This document shows positions 44,385-53,727 of a stretch of DNA of 64,000 nt, piece by piece. The stretch lies in NCBI RefSeq assembly GCF_021390335.1, contig NZ_JAJUXK010000001.1, positions 620,001 through 684,000 on the forward strand, in the 5' to 3' direction. This stretch comes from Dyadobacter sp. CY343 (lineage in GTDB: Bacteria > Bacteroidota > Bacteroidia > Cytophagales > Spirosomataceae). The notes beneath the pieces were generated by a model. The model saw only the letters and a program-made list of their open reading frames with translations. It was not told the DNA's origin and did no database searches. The translations under genes and the position numbers were made by a program. Numbering within the stretch: the stretch's first letter is position 1; every line of letters begins with the position of its first letter.

Positions 44385-44519
44385 TTAGTTATTGGCTGTT
44401 AGCTATTAGCTGTCGGCTGTTAGCTATTAGCTATTAGCTTTTGGGGAATACTAAGCGAATAGAATTTAATGTACAATATAAAGGCTGATAGCTAACAGCT
44501 AAAGGCCAACAGCTAATCA
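44385..44519. repeat. Inverted/tandem TTAGCTGTTAGCTA repeat element
   Basis: Left arm (44385-44440) contains overlapping units of the form TTAGCTATTAGCTGT; the right arm (44483-44519) contains the same in reverse orientation (GATAGCTAACAGCTAAAGG). A 42-bp A/T-rich core lies between. The element begins at the ald stop and ends 4 nt before the next ATG. It looks like a small dispersed repeat that can fold into a long hairpin. Confidence 0.75.
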
Positions 44520-44523
44520 AAAA

Positions 44524-44928
44524 ATGATCAACAACAGTAACGAAAACTCCCTGATGGATGATGCCAATTCTCCGGAATTGAATCGGAAGTTGATGGGAAA
44601 TATATCTCAGGATTTCATTAAAGTGGCCGATCAACTTAAAGAGGCTTCTTACCAGATCCGCAAACGCGGGTTTTCCGAACATCCGATTTTTGCAGTTACC
44701 AATAATGAAGTGGAACTCGGCGCATTACTGATCGATTCGCAGGAGCTATCGAACGTTTTTTCGTACCGCGCTTCCTTTATGCAGGAGTTTGTAGACAGGA
44801 AACTGATCGGGGAGGAGTCGGTGCCATTATTTACCGAAAACTTCAAAAACCCCGACGAATACTGCTGCCTTTTTGCATTGATCGGCGAGTTTTCCGGTTT
44901 CGTATTTGTTCCTTATCCCGAAGACTGA
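44524..44928 (+). CDS. Conserved hypothetical protein
   Basis: 134 residues with no signal or membrane segment. The first 20 residues are polar (Asn/Asp/Ser-rich). The rest is an alpha/beta fold with ISQDFIKVADQLKEASYQIR, FAVTNNEVELGALLIDSQEL and a C-terminal aromatic stretch ALIGEFSGFVFVPYPED. I recognise it as a recurrent Bacteroidota protein without a named domain. The repeat element sits at its start, so its promoter must be inside the repeat or in the ald transcript. Confidence 0.7.
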   Translation: MINNSNENSLMDDANSPELNRKLMGNISQDFIKVADQLKEASYQIRKRGFSEHPIFAVTNNEVELGALLIDSQELSNVFSYRASFMQEFVDRKLIGEESVPLFTENFKNPDEYCCLFALIGEFSGFVFVPYPED

Positions 44929-45070
44929 TTAGCGGTTTCCGGTACTTTATCACGGTTTTACGCCGCTAAGTAAACAATAGCGGTAGGTTGCAGAATGTGG
45001 CGGTTGGTTTGGGAATAATATGATTAGTTTTAATCACTGTTGTTTAAATAACCATTTCAGATATTACCCT

Positions 45071-45508
45071 ATGGAATCAAAACTACCCCTGGAAAAAGAA
45101 CTGGAACCTATCTTCCTTGTCAAATTTCCCCCTTTCTCAGAATCCGTTAAAGAGTTTCTGGTACAGTACGGTCCTTATTTCATTCTTGTTCTATCCGTCA
45201 TCGCGGTTTTCGGCCTGCTTGTCGCTTTTGGTGTAAGCGGCGCGGCGCTTGGAATGGGCGCGGTGGCTCCCGGCATTGGTTTCAACTTTTACCTTAGTAT
45301 TGCCTTAGGGATAGTTACCCTGATCATGTATCTGATGTCGTTTTCTCCGCTGCGGGCGAGGAAGCGCGCGGGCTGGAACCTGCTTTATTATGCATTATTA
45401 ATAGGAATAGTGAGTAACCTGATCCAGCTCAGTATCCTAGGTGCGTTGATCGGCGCGGTACTTGGGTTTTGGGTTTTATTTCAAATCAGGGAGAAATACA
45501 TATACTGA
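45071..45508 (+). CDS. Membrane protein with four hydrophobic segments
   Basis: 145 residues from the ATG of MESKLPLEKELEPIFL; a longer frame from 45020 has no protein-like start. After a 35-residue polar N-terminus come about four membrane helices (approximately 37-58, 66-90, 100-115, 118-140) rich in Gly, Ala and Ile. The phrase MSFSPLRARKRAGWNLLYYA between helices is basic and presumably cytoplasmic. It resembles chromate-transporter-like or DUF-type small membrane proteins of the phylum, but I cannot assign a family. Confidence 0.72.
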   Translation: MESKLPLEKELEPIFLVKFPPFSESVKEFLVQYGPYFILVLSVIAVFGLLVAFGVSGAALGMGAVAPGIGFNFYLSIALGIVTLIMYLMSFSPLRARKRAGWNLLYYALLIGIVSNLIQLSILGALIGAVLGFWVLFQIREKYIY

Positions 45509-45534
45509 CAATATCCGGAGGTACATTTCATCGA

Positions 45535-45560
45535 GCGAGCGGTTTTCCGCCCGCTTTTTT
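45535..45560 (+). terminator. Terminator after the four-helix membrane protein gene
   Basis: Arms GCGAGCGG and CCGCCCGC, one mismatch, TTTT loop, six-T run. Confidence 0.7.
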
Positions 45561-45660
45561 ATTTTGCCACTAATCAGTCAAAATGCGCTTTCTTACTTGT
45601 AACTTTAATCATACCCCTCTACTTTGCATATTTGGGGCCTAATCACGGATTTCTCAACTT

Positions 45661-46575
45661 ATGAATATTATTGAAGTCAGGAATGTCACCAAGGAATATT
45701 CCAACCATATTGCCCTCGACGACGTGAGCATTTCTATTCCCAGAGGACAGATTTTTGGTCTTCTCGGGCCAAATGGTGCCGGCAAAACTTCGCTGATCCG
45801 TATTATCAACCAAATCACAGGTCCGGATAAAGGCGAGATATTATTTGACGGACAAAGGTTGAACGACAGTCATATTTCCAGGATCGGCTACCTGCCAGAG
45901 GAACGAGGACTTTATAAAAAAATGAAAGTTGGGGACCAGCTGCTGTACCTGGCACAGCTAAAAGGGTTATCCCAAAAAGAGGCACTTGAAAAGCTGAAAG
46001 TCTGGTTTGTTAAATTCGATATTAAAACCTGGTGGGATAAAAGCGTTTCCGATCTCTCCAAAGGAATGCAGCAAAAGGTGCAGTTCGTTTCAACCGTGTT
46101 GCACGAGCCCGATCTGATCATTCTCGACGAGCCTTTCTCTGGTTTCGACCCTATTAATGCGAACCTGATCCGCGACGAGATTTTAGAACTGAAACAAAAA
46201 GGCAGTACGATCATTTTTTCCACCCACAGAATGGAAACCGTGGAGGAACTTTGTGATCATATTGCATTGATACATAAGTCGAAAAAAGTGCTTGACGGAC
46301 CGAAAAACGTGATCAAGGAGCAATTCAAGACACATACCTATTTTGTAGAATACCGCGGTTCACTTACCGGTCAGAATGGTTTTTACGAAGTTTCTGCTGA
46401 AAAAGAGCTGGAAAACGAATACCGGCGCGCTACCATTCACCTGGAAGAAAACAGGAGTCCGAACGAACTGCTGGCCAGCTTGTTACCTTATGTCGAGATC
46501 CGGTCTTTCGGAGAAAATATCCCGAGTATGAGCGAAATCTTCATGCGTTCCGTCAACGAAATACCCGAGGCCTGA
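45661..46575 (+). CDS. ABC transporter ATP-binding protein (NatA-like)
   Basis: 304 residues. Walker A GPNGAGKTS at 36-44, signature LSKGMQQ at 132-138, Walker B LIILDEP at 152-158 and the STHRM switch region are intact. The C-terminal 80 residues (after ALIHKSKKVLDGPKNVIKEQ) are the extension typical of the ABC-2 exporter ATPases with a DUF4162-like tail. It pairs with the permease 30 nt downstream. By comparison with NatAB it could export ions or lipids/drugs; substrate unknown. Confidence 0.93.
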   Translation: MNIIEVRNVTKEYSNHIALDDVSISIPRGQIFGLLGPNGAGKTSLIRIINQITGPDKGEILFDGQRLNDSHISRIGYLPEERGLYKKMKVGDQLLYLAQLKGLSQKEALEKLKVWFVKFDIKTWWDKSVSDLSKGMQQKVQFVSTVLHEPDLIILDEPFSGFDPINANLIRDEILELKQKGSTIIFSTHRMETVEELCDHIALIHKSKKVLDGPKNVIKEQFKTHTYFVEYRGSLTGQNGFYEVSAEKELENEYRRATIHLEENRSPNELLASLLPYVEIRSFGENIPSMSEIFMRSVNEIPEA

Positions 46576-46604
46576 CCGTCGCTTTATCATCTAAAACCTT
46601 CACA

Positions 46605-47930
46605 ATGCGAAATATTTTCCTTGTTATTAAAAGAGAATACCTGGTTAGGGTCAAGAAAAAGTCGTTTCTGATCATGACCCTGCTCGGCCCTTTGCTGTTT
46701 GTAGGCTTTTACGCCACGGTGATCTGGGTTGCGATCGGTTCGGTGGATACCAAAACAGTACAGGTACTCGACGAGAGCGGGCTGTTCCGCAATGAATTCA
46801 AGGATTCTGAAACGCTCCATTTCGATTTTATCAATGGCAATATAGATTCTGCCAAAACGGATTTCAGGAAAACGGAAGCGAGTGCATTGGTATACATTCC
46901 CAAAAACGTGATCAGGGAACCTAAAACGGTGCGGATATACGCTTCTAAAAACGTAAGTCTCGACTTGAAATCGGAGATCGAAAAGGTGATTGAGAAGCAG
47001 ATTGAAGATATTAAGCTTTCAGAAGCTGGGATTACGCACAAGATTCTCGAAGATTCGCGGGTTAATGTAAGCTCCGAGACGATCAGTCTGAGTGAGGAAG
47101 GGGAGAAAAACAGCAGCTCGGCCGCGGCTACCGCGATCGGCGGCGTTTGTGCGTTTCTGATCTATATGTCGGTTTTCATCTATGGAACACAGGTAATGCG
47201 CGGGATTACCGAAGAAAAAACGAGCCGCATTGTCGAGGTGATCATTTCTTCCGTAAAACCTTTTCAATTAATGCTGGGTAAAATCATCGGTGTCGCCCTG
47301 GTGGGACTGACCCAATTTTTACTCTGGATCATATTAACGGTTGGATTGACCAGCGCCACTTCGGCGATCGTGAGCAGTCAAATGTCAAAGGAATCGCCTC
47401 AGGTACAGCAGGAAATCGAGAAAATGCAGAACGGAATGCCGGGAAGGGGAATGCCGGGAAATGCGGTTGAAAATCCGATGGCTGAGATCCTTGGTGCGGT
47501 TAACAGCCTGAATATCCCGCTGATCCTGGGCTGTTTCCTTTTTTACTATCTGGGAGGCTATTTATTGTACAGTGCATTGTTTGGCGCGGTGGGGGCGGCC
47601 GTGGATAATGACGCGGATACCCAGCAATTTATGCTTCCTATTACGCTGCCGATCATATTCTCATTCGTATTCGCCCAGTTTGTACTCCGCGATCCCGACG
47701 GCAGCCTCGCCTTCTGGACATCCATTATCCCGTTTACATCACCGATCATCATGATGGTACGGATACCATTCGGGGTGCCCGCCTGGGAGATCGCCTTGTC
47801 GATGGTTTTACTCGTGATCGGTTTTATGGGCACCACCTGGCTTGCGGCGCGTATTTACCGGGTTGGTATCCTGATGTACGGAAAAAAGGTGACCTACAAA
47901 GAGCTCGCCAAGTGGATTTTTTACAAATAG
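46605..47930 (+). CDS. ABC-2 type transporter permease (NatB-like)
   Basis: 441 residues. One N-terminal membrane helix (about 19-42, after KREYLVRVKKKSFLIMTLLG), a large extracytoplasmic region up to about 175, and then five or six helices. The start phrase and the block GTQVMRGITEEKTSRIVEVI are typical of ABC-2 permeases of the NatB/YhaP type. A Met/Gly/Pro-rich loop (MQNGMPGRGMPGNAVENPM) lies between helices. It forms the membrane half of the exporter with the ATPase upstream. Confidence 0.92.
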   Translation: MRNIFLVIKREYLVRVKKKSFLIMTLLGPLLFVGFYATVIWVAIGSVDTKTVQVLDESGLFRNEFKDSETLHFDFINGNIDSAKTDFRKTEASALVYIPKNVIREPKTVRIYASKNVSLDLKSEIEKVIEKQIEDIKLSEAGITHKILEDSRVNVSSETISLSEEGEKNSSSAAATAIGGVCAFLIYMSVFIYGTQVMRGITEEKTSRIVEVIISSVKPFQLMLGKIIGVALVGLTQFLLWIILTVGLTSATSAIVSSQMSKESPQVQQEIEKMQNGMPGRGMPGNAVENPMAEILGAVNSLNIPLILGCFLFYYLGGYLLYSALFGAVGAAVDNDADTQQFMLPITLPIIFSFVFAQFVLRDPDGSLAFWTSIIPFTSPIIMMVRIPFGVPAWEIALSMVLLVIGFMGTTWLAARIYRVGILMYGKKVTYKELAKWIFYK

Positions 47931-47960
47931 TTCTTAACACTTTTTAAGAGACGGAAAATC

Positions 47961-47989
47961 TTGACCTTGTAGTAAATTTGCTAATTTTG
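47961..47989 (+). promoter_or_regulatory. Promoter of the DUF2723 gene
   Basis: TTGACC, 18 nt between TTG and TAATTTTG (47982-47989), a good -33/-7 pair. A second -7-like box TAAATTTG overlaps at 47973. The leader would be about 77 nt. Confidence 0.5.
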
Positions 47990-48073
47990 GCCGATCATTG
48001 ATAAAACTGCTCCAAAAGAGTTACCATCTTTGCATATTTTGCATATAACCTTTTCAAATTTACCGTCTTTCAG

Positions 48074-51049
48074 ATGACCCGTTTTAACCGTTCCAACAAC
48101 CTTGCGGGTTGGATTGTATTCGCAATAGCATTCATCACATACGCACTTACAGTTGAACGAACCGCCAGTTTTTGGGACTGCGGCGAGTTCATTGCCTGTG
48201 CATTTAAATTACAGGTGCCCCATCCTCCGGGAGCACCATTTTTCCTTTTAATAGGCAGGCTGTTCTCACTTTTCGCATTTGGTGATCTTACCAATGTAGC
48301 TTATTGGGTCAATATGGTATCTGTACTGAGCAGTGCATTCACCATCCTTTTCCTGTTCTGGACCATTACGCTGCTTGCCCGCAAGTTTGTTGCGAAAACT
48401 GAAATTGAAATGACCAATGCCGATACGATCCTGGTGATCGGTGCCGGTTTGATCGGCGCGCTGGCTTATACCTGGTCTGACTCGTTCTGGTTCTCTGCGG
48501 TTGAAGCGGAAGTGTACGGAATGTCGTCGTTTTTTACGGCTATCGTAATCTGGGCCGTATTCAAATGGGAGCGTGTGGAAGATCCTGCTGCTGAAAACCG
48601 CTGGCTGATCCTGATCGCATACTTGGTAGGACTTTCAATCGGTGTCCATTTGCTGAACCTGGTTACGATCCCGGCGCTTGCACTGGTTTATTATTTCAAG
48701 AAATACCCTAAAACAAGCGTTTTTGGCGGTATTATGGCATTTGCAGGCGGATTGGTTATCCTGGGTATTATCAACTCTGGTATCATTCCCGGCTTACCGA
48801 GTATTGCGGGTAAATTTGAGATTTTCTTTGTCAACTCACTTGGAATGCCCTATAAATCGGGTGTGATATTCTTCATCATTATCTTTATCGGCGCCCTGAT
48901 CTGGGGGATCCGCTATTCGCACCAGAAAGGAAATGTGTTGCTGAATACCGGCTTGCTTTCACTTGCTTTTGTATTGATCGGCTATGCCAGTTATCTGATG
49001 GTACTGGTTCGTGCAGAATACAATCCGCCTATTAATGAAAACAATCCGAATGACGTACTGAGCTTCGTTTCTTACCTGAAAAGGGAACAGTATGGAAGCC
49101 GGCCTTTGCTTTTCGGACCTTCTTTCGTTTCCCGGCCGGTAAGCCAGAAACGCGGTGCACCTATGTACCGGAAGCAGGACGGAAAGTACGTTATCTACGA
49201 TTACCGACCTGAATACGAATACGAACCAGGCAGCAGCATGCTCCTGCCGCGTATGTACAGCACCCAGCCCGGCCACCCGCAGCTATACCAGCAAATGACC
49301 GGCCTGGCCGAAGGCCAAAAACCGACGATGGGGCATAACCTCTCTTTCATGTTTTCCTACCAGATCGGGCACATGTACTGGCGCTATTTCCTCTGGAATT
49401 TCGTAGGCCGGGAAAGTGACGAGGAAGGCGCGGGCAATATGCTTCCGTGGGATGCCGGTAAGAAATATCCGGAGCCGATCGCGAACAATAAGGCACACGA
49501 TAACTTCTTCATGCTGCCGTTTCTGCTCGGTCTTTTTGGCGTGGTGATGATGTATTTCAGGCAAAAACGTGACCTGCTTGTATTGGGACTGTTATTTGTA
49601 CTGACTGGCGTGGCACTTGTAGTGTACCTCAATTCCCCGCCGACTGAGCCGCGTGAGCGTGATTATATTTACGTGGGTTCGTTCTATATTTTCTGTATCT
49701 GGATCGGATTTGGCGTATTGGCTATTGCCGATGCGATCAGCAAGTTTGTTTCAAATGCATCTTCAAGAGCCGCGATTGCGACTGGTGTTGCGCTGGTGGT
49801 GCCCGTGATTATGGGCGTAAAAGGTTGGGATAACCACAACCGCAGCCACCGTTACCATTCTGTTGATTTTGCCAAAAATCTCCTTAATTCCTGCGCACCG
49901 AATGCGATCCTATTTACGGGCGGGGATAACGATACTTTCCCTTTATGGTATGTTCAGGAAGTGGAAGGTTTCCGTACCGACGTGCGGGTTTGTAACCTGA
50001 GCTTACTCGGTACCGACTGGTATATTGACCAGATGAAGCGCAAAACGTATCTGTCGGAGGCGCTGCCTATTTCTTTGGATAAAAACAATTATGCTTTCGG
50101 TAAAAATGATATCGTGCCTTTCTATGAAATTCCGAGCGTAAAAAATGGCATTAACCTGAAAGAATATCTTGGGTTGGTGAAACAGGAAAACAAAGCGATC
50201 CAGGTTCCGTTGACCAGCGGGGATATGACTTCGATCCTGCCTTCGTCTGTATTATTCCTTCCTGTGAATGCGGAAGCGGTGAAGAAAATGAATATCATCA
50301 AATCTGACCTGATACCGTTTGTAAGTGACTCTATCAGCTGGACGATCGGTAAAGGTGATTTGTATAAATCTGATCTGATTATGCTGGATATCATCGCAAC
50401 CAACGACTGGCAGCGTCCGATTTACTTCTCTTCTACTTTGGGTGGATCGAGTTATCTGAACCTGAAAGAATACATGCAGCTGGAAGGTTACGCCTACCGT
50501 TTACTGCCCGTAAAAGTGCCGGGTGCAACCGACGGTTACGTGAATGCAGATGTGATGTACAATAATCTGATGACGAAAATGTCGTGGCGTGAGCTAGATA
50601 ACCCGAACACGTATTACGATAATACATATCTGGGTTCGCCGGTAGCAACCGCAAGAATTGCGTTTTTAAGATTAGCTGGTCAGCTTTTGGCTGATGGTCG
50701 CAAAGATGAAGCTAAGAAAGCGATCGACAAATCATTGGCGACCATGCCGGACAAGAGCATTCCTTATGATCAGTTCTCAGCCAACTTTATCGGACCGTTA
50801 TTTGATCTAGGTGAAGCTGCACGTGCATTGAAAATCGCGGATACGATGGCACTTCGCGCCGACGAAGTGTTGACGTGGGCCAAAGAAAACGGTACCACCA
50901 AGCGCCGCGACAGCAATGTTTACCTGTACATCCTGCAAATCATCGTGCAGGAATGCCGCGAAGCGAAACAGGAAGTCGCTGCTAAAAAATACGAAACGAT
51001 ATTCCAGAAACACCTGGCCGCATTCAATATGTACGGCGGCGGGCAGTAG
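48074..51049 (+). CDS. DUF2723/GT117 family membrane protein (probable glycosyltransferase)
   Basis: 991 residues. The N-terminal half carries about a dozen membrane helices; the signature TASFWDCGEFIACAFKLQVP, followed by HPPGAPFFLL, is the DUF2723 motif, with the Asp-Cys-Gly-Glu in the first loop comparable to the catalytic Asp/Glu of protein O-mannosyltransferases. A second conserved block is YLNSPPTEPRERDYIYVGSF. The last third is soluble, with NDWQRPIYFSSTLG and helical repeats. Classified as GT117; in Bacteroidota it may glycosylate proteins or lipids in the envelope. Full length for the family. Confidence 0.9.
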   Translation: MTRFNRSNNLAGWIVFAIAFITYALTVERTASFWDCGEFIACAFKLQVPHPPGAPFFLLIGRLFSLFAFGDLTNVAYWVNMVSVLSSAFTILFLFWTITLLARKFVAKTEIEMTNADTILVIGAGLIGALAYTWSDSFWFSAVEAEVYGMSSFFTAIVIWAVFKWERVEDPAAENRWLILIAYLVGLSIGVHLLNLVTIPALALVYYFKKYPKTSVFGGIMAFAGGLVILGIINSGIIPGLPSIAGKFEIFFVNSLGMPYKSGVIFFIIIFIGALIWGIRYSHQKGNVLLNTGLLSLAFVLIGYASYLMVLVRAEYNPPINENNPNDVLSFVSYLKREQYGSRPLLFGPSFVSRPVSQKRGAPMYRKQDGKYVIYDYRPEYEYEPGSSMLLPRMYSTQPGHPQLYQQMTGLAEGQKPTMGHNLSFMFSYQIGHMYWRYFLWNFVGRESDEEGAGNMLPWDAGKKYPEPIANNKAHDNFFMLPFLLGLFGVVMMYFRQKRDLLVLGLLFVLTGVALVVYLNSPPTEPRERDYIYVGSFYIFCIWIGFGVLAIADAISKFVSNASSRAAIATGVALVVPVIMGVKGWDNHNRSHRYHSVDFAKNLLNSCAPNAILFTGGDNDTFPLWYVQEVEGFRTDVRVCNLSLLGTDWYIDQMKRKTYLSEALPISLDKNNYAFGKNDIVPFYEIPSVKNGINLKEYLGLVKQENKAIQVPLTSGDMTSILPSSVLFLPVNAEAVKKMNIIKSDLIPFVSDSISWTIGKGDLYKSDLIMLDIIATNDWQRPIYFSSTLGGSSYLNLKEYMQLEGYAYRLLPVKVPGATDGYVNADVMYNNLMTKMSWRELDNPNTYYDNTYLGSPVATARIAFLRLAGQLLADGRKDEAKKAIDKSLATMPDKSIPYDQFSANFIGPLFDLGEAARALKIADTMALRADEVLTWAKENGTTKRRDSNVYLYILQIIVQECREAKQEVAAKKYETIFQKHLAAFNMYGGGQ

Positions 51050-51052
51050 CAC

Positions 51053-51236
51053 TTCGGCTTCGCTCAGTGTGACAGGGCGACTTGCCTAAGTCTGTCTGAG
51101 CGCAGCCAAAGATCACCTACCACACTGTCAGTCTGAGCGCAGCCGAAGATCACCTACCACACTGTCAGTCTGAGCGCAGCCGAAGACCTGTCCGACCGCG
51201 CAACCCAAGACCTGTCACCCTGAGCGCAGTCGAAGG
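51053..51236. repeat. 37-bp tandem repeat flanked by an inverted hairpin repeat
   Basis: The unit GTCTGAGCGCAGCCGAAGAT continued by 17 more bases starts at 51094, 51131 and 51168, i.e. period 37; the third copy is partial. A degenerate copy near 51210 and a reverse-oriented copy at the beginning (CTTCGGCTTCGCTCAGTGTG) can pair to a long stem. It fills the gap between two converging genes and could end transcription from both. Confidence 0.8.
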
Positions 51237-51237
51237 G

Positions 51238-52404
51238 CTAATCCAGCTCGACTTTCACCCAAACCAAACGGTGATCCGAGCTGGATTCTCTTTTTTCTAC
51301 CAGCTCAGCCAACGGTTCCCCCACTGCGGGCCAGAAAACGCCGCTCTTAATAACCTTAAAGCCTTTTTTGGAAGGAAGTACATAGTCGGCACGCATGCGC
51401 CAGAATGCTGTGTGGTTTTTAGCAAATATACTGGAACTGCTATGCTGCGCCCCGCCGCTGCTTGCTGGCGGCATTTCATTGTTGACTTTCGGATGTGCTA
51501 ATAAAGCACGAATTCCCTCACCAATCGCATTGCCTTCGTCGGGAGAAGCATTCTGATCGCCTAGAATTACGAATGCAGCATCGGCAGCCAGCCCGCCTTT
51601 TTTACCCTTATCATCATAAATATAAGCGCCGTCGCTGATGTAATCTTTCCAGAAACGTATCTCATCGTGGTTCCGCTTCCCGTTCCGATCTTCCTCGCCG
51701 TCGAAGGAAGGCGGGGTAGGGTGGCTGGCCAGGAAATGGACCGTCTTTTCTCCAACTTGTACTGGGATATCCCAATGCGATTTGGAAGAAAGCGGGAAAA
51801 GCGCCCAGGCTTCGGGAGTATACCAGTCGGAACCATCGGCATTCGTCGTTTTCAGCGCGCCGGGCATATCTTTCCATTTAAAATGTTGGAAAGTTCTGAC
51901 GTTCGCAGTGTCAATTGGAAAGCGCGAAAGTAACACCATTCCGTATTGTCCGGGATAATTCCCAAAGCCCCACGCATCGGCACCATATTGCTCAGCCTTC
52001 CCGTTCCTGTCCAGATCGAACGGACTCGGCTGGCCGGTATTGACGGTTGAATAGTAATAATAGGGATAGTCGATTCCTTTTACACCTTCGGAATCGCTTT
52101 TTAGGTAATTCCTGATAAATGCGCCTGCGCCTGCATTGCCGTCCTGGATATAGTCAAATTCGTTCAGCAGAATTACATCCGGTCTCACAGTCTTGATAAT
52201 CTTCGCGATATTCCTGATCTGCTGATTAGTCCCTGACGCAAGTTCTTTTACCAAAACCTGCTCGGAAAGTCCTTTTGTACCTCTTGGAAAGTAATTTTCG
52301 GCTTCCATACTCACATTGTAGGTAGCGAAAGTAAGCTCGGCGGATTGCGCCTGCATGATAATCGGGCTGGCAGTAAGCAAAAGTGAAAGGAGTGAATTTT
52401 TCAT
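51238..52404 (-). CDS. Secreted endonuclease/exonuclease/phosphatase family protein
   Basis: 388 residues. A signal peptide ends near IIMQAQS. EEP-fold metal and catalytic residues can be placed: ATYNV with the first Asn, LLNEFDY with Glu, GDQNASPDEG with Asp/Asn and the terminal SSDHRLVWVKV with Asp-His. DNase I-like members hydrolyse phosphodiesters or phosphomonoesters of DNA, lipids or inositol phosphates; which one is unknown. Secretion suggests phosphate scavenging or nucleic acid breakdown. Last 3' end lies at the 37-bp repeat. Confidence 0.9.
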   Translation of the reverse strand: MKNSLLSLLLTASPIIMQAQSAELTFATYNVSMEAENYFPRGTKGLSEQVLVKELASGTNQQIRNIAKIIKTVRPDVILLNEFDYIQDGNAGAGAFIRNYLKSDSEGVKGIDYPYYYYSTVNTGQPSPFDLDRNGKAEQYGADAWGFGNYPGQYGMVLLSRFPIDTANVRTFQHFKWKDMPGALKTTNADGSDWYTPEAWALFPLSSKSHWDIPVQVGEKTVHFLASHPTPPSFDGEEDRNGKRNHDEIRFWKDYISDGAYIYDDKGKKGGLAADAAFVILGDQNASPDEGNAIGEGIRALLAHPKVNNEMPPASSGGAQHSSSSIFAKNHTAFWRMRADYVLPSKKGFKVIKSGVFWPAVGEPLAELVEKRESSSDHRLVWVKVELD

Positions 52405-52471
52405 TTATTTAAAAAACGTAATGATTGTCAACGAAGCGTTAATAACTGCTTTATGAATCTGGAAACAAAAA

Positions 52472-52498
52472 AAGCCGCCTCAGGTTCAGAGGCGGCTT
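52472..52498 (-). terminator. Terminator downstream of dnaJ
   Basis: Arms AAGCCGCCTC and GAGGCGGCTT (10 bp, perfect), 7-nt loop, and a T run on the minus strand. Confidence 0.88.
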
Positions 52499-52516
52499 AG
52501 TATTTTTTGTATGATA

Positions 52517-53683
52517 TCAATGAAAAAAGTCTTTCATTTTGTCAAAAAAGCCTTTTTCATTCTTGCCCGGCTTAGGCTGGAAGTTTGGTGAGTGACGCAA
52601 TGCTTCCAAAGTTTCACGCTCGTCAGAAGACAATTGCTGCGGTGTCCACACATTAATATGAACCAGCTGGTCGCCTTTTCCGTAACCGTTGAGGTCTTTA
52701 ACGCCCTTACCTTTCAAACGAAGGATTTTCCCAGCCTGCGTGCCCGATTCAACGGTAATACGCGCTTTTCCGTCGATCGTCGGTATCTCAACAGAAGTAC
52801 CCAGCGCTGCGTCGATAAAGCTGAGGTGCATGTCGAAAATGACGTTGTTTCCATCACGTTTCAATAATGGATCCTCTTCTTCTTCGATCACGATCAGCAG
52901 GTCGCCTGCCATTCCGCCACGCGTAGGTACATTACCTTTGCCCGACATCGATAGCTGCATTCCTTCTGCCACGCCACCCGGGATATTCAGGGTGATCAGA
53001 TCGTCCTGCAACAATCTGCCTTCGCCTGCACAGGAGTCGCACCGTTCGCTGATAATCTTCCCGTCGCCGTTACAGGTCGGGCAAGTGCTCGTCGAAACCA
53101 TCTGGCCCAGCATCGTGCTAACCACTTTACGAACCTGTCCGGTACCGTTACAGCTGTTACAGTTCGTAAGGGAAGTACCGTGTTTCGCGCCATTTCCACC
53201 GCAGGTATTGCAGGTTACGTGACGTTTTACTTTAATTTTCTTCTCAACACCATTGGCAACTTCTTCCAGGTTCAGTTTCAGCTTGATCCGCAGATCCGAA
53301 CCTTTACGAACCCGGCGACCGCCGCCTCCGCCCTGGCGACCGAATATGTCCCCAAACGGACTGCTGTCACCAAATATATCTCCGAATTGAGAGAAGATAT
53401 CGTCCATCGTGAAACCGCCGCCGCTGAATCCGCCTGCGCCGCCTCCACTCGCTCCACCCACGCCCGCGTGACCAAACTGATCATAGCGTGCACGTTTATT
53501 TTCGTCGCTGAGAATGCTGTAAGCCTCCGCTGCTTCCTTAAATTTATCCTCCGCGGTAGGGTCCTCCGGATTTTTATCCGGGTGAAACTTGATTGCAAGC
53601 TTTCGGTAAGCTTTCTTAATGTCCTCTGCCGCTGCCTTCCGGTCTACGCCCAGTACCTCGTAATAATCTCTTTTCTTTGCCAT
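52517..53683 (-). CDS. dnaJ: Chaperone protein DnaJ
   Basis: 388 residues. The J domain (1-70) has the HPDKNPEDPTAEDKF motif, the Gly/Phe-rich region spans about 75-130 (GGASGGGAGGFSGGGFTMDD), and four zinc motifs follow (CNTCGGNG, CNSCNGTG, CPTCNGDG, CDSCAGEG). The C-terminal substrate-binding domains end with FFDKMKDFFH. Type I co-chaperone of DnaK. grpE lies 44 nt upstream on the same strand; dnaK is not in the window. Confidence 0.97.
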   Translation of the reverse strand: MAKKRDYYEVLGVDRKAAAEDIKKAYRKLAIKFHPDKNPEDPTAEDKFKEAAEAYSILSDENKRARYDQFGHAGVGGASGGGAGGFSGGGFTMDDIFSQFGDIFGDSSPFGDIFGRQGGGGGRRVRKGSDLRIKLKLNLEEVANGVEKKIKVKRHVTCNTCGGNGAKHGTSLTNCNSCNGTGQVRKVVSTMLGQMVSTSTCPTCNGDGKIISERCDSCAGEGRLLQDDLITLNIPGGVAEGMQLSMSGKGNVPTRGGMAGDLLIVIEEEEDPLLKRDGNNVIFDMHLSFIDAALGTSVEIPTIDGKARITVESGTQAGKILRLKGKGVKDLNGYGKGDQLVHINVWTPQQLSSDERETLEALRHSPNFQPKPGKNEKGFFDKMKDFFH

Positions 53684-53727
53684 TATTTCTTGTAATGTAT
53701 CATGTAAAGCGGCTGTGCAATCTTGTA

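Noticed and set aside
51094..51188. Possible CRISPR array from three repeats at constant spacing
   Set aside because: The whole 37-bp unit is repeated without variable spacers, and no cas genes are near.
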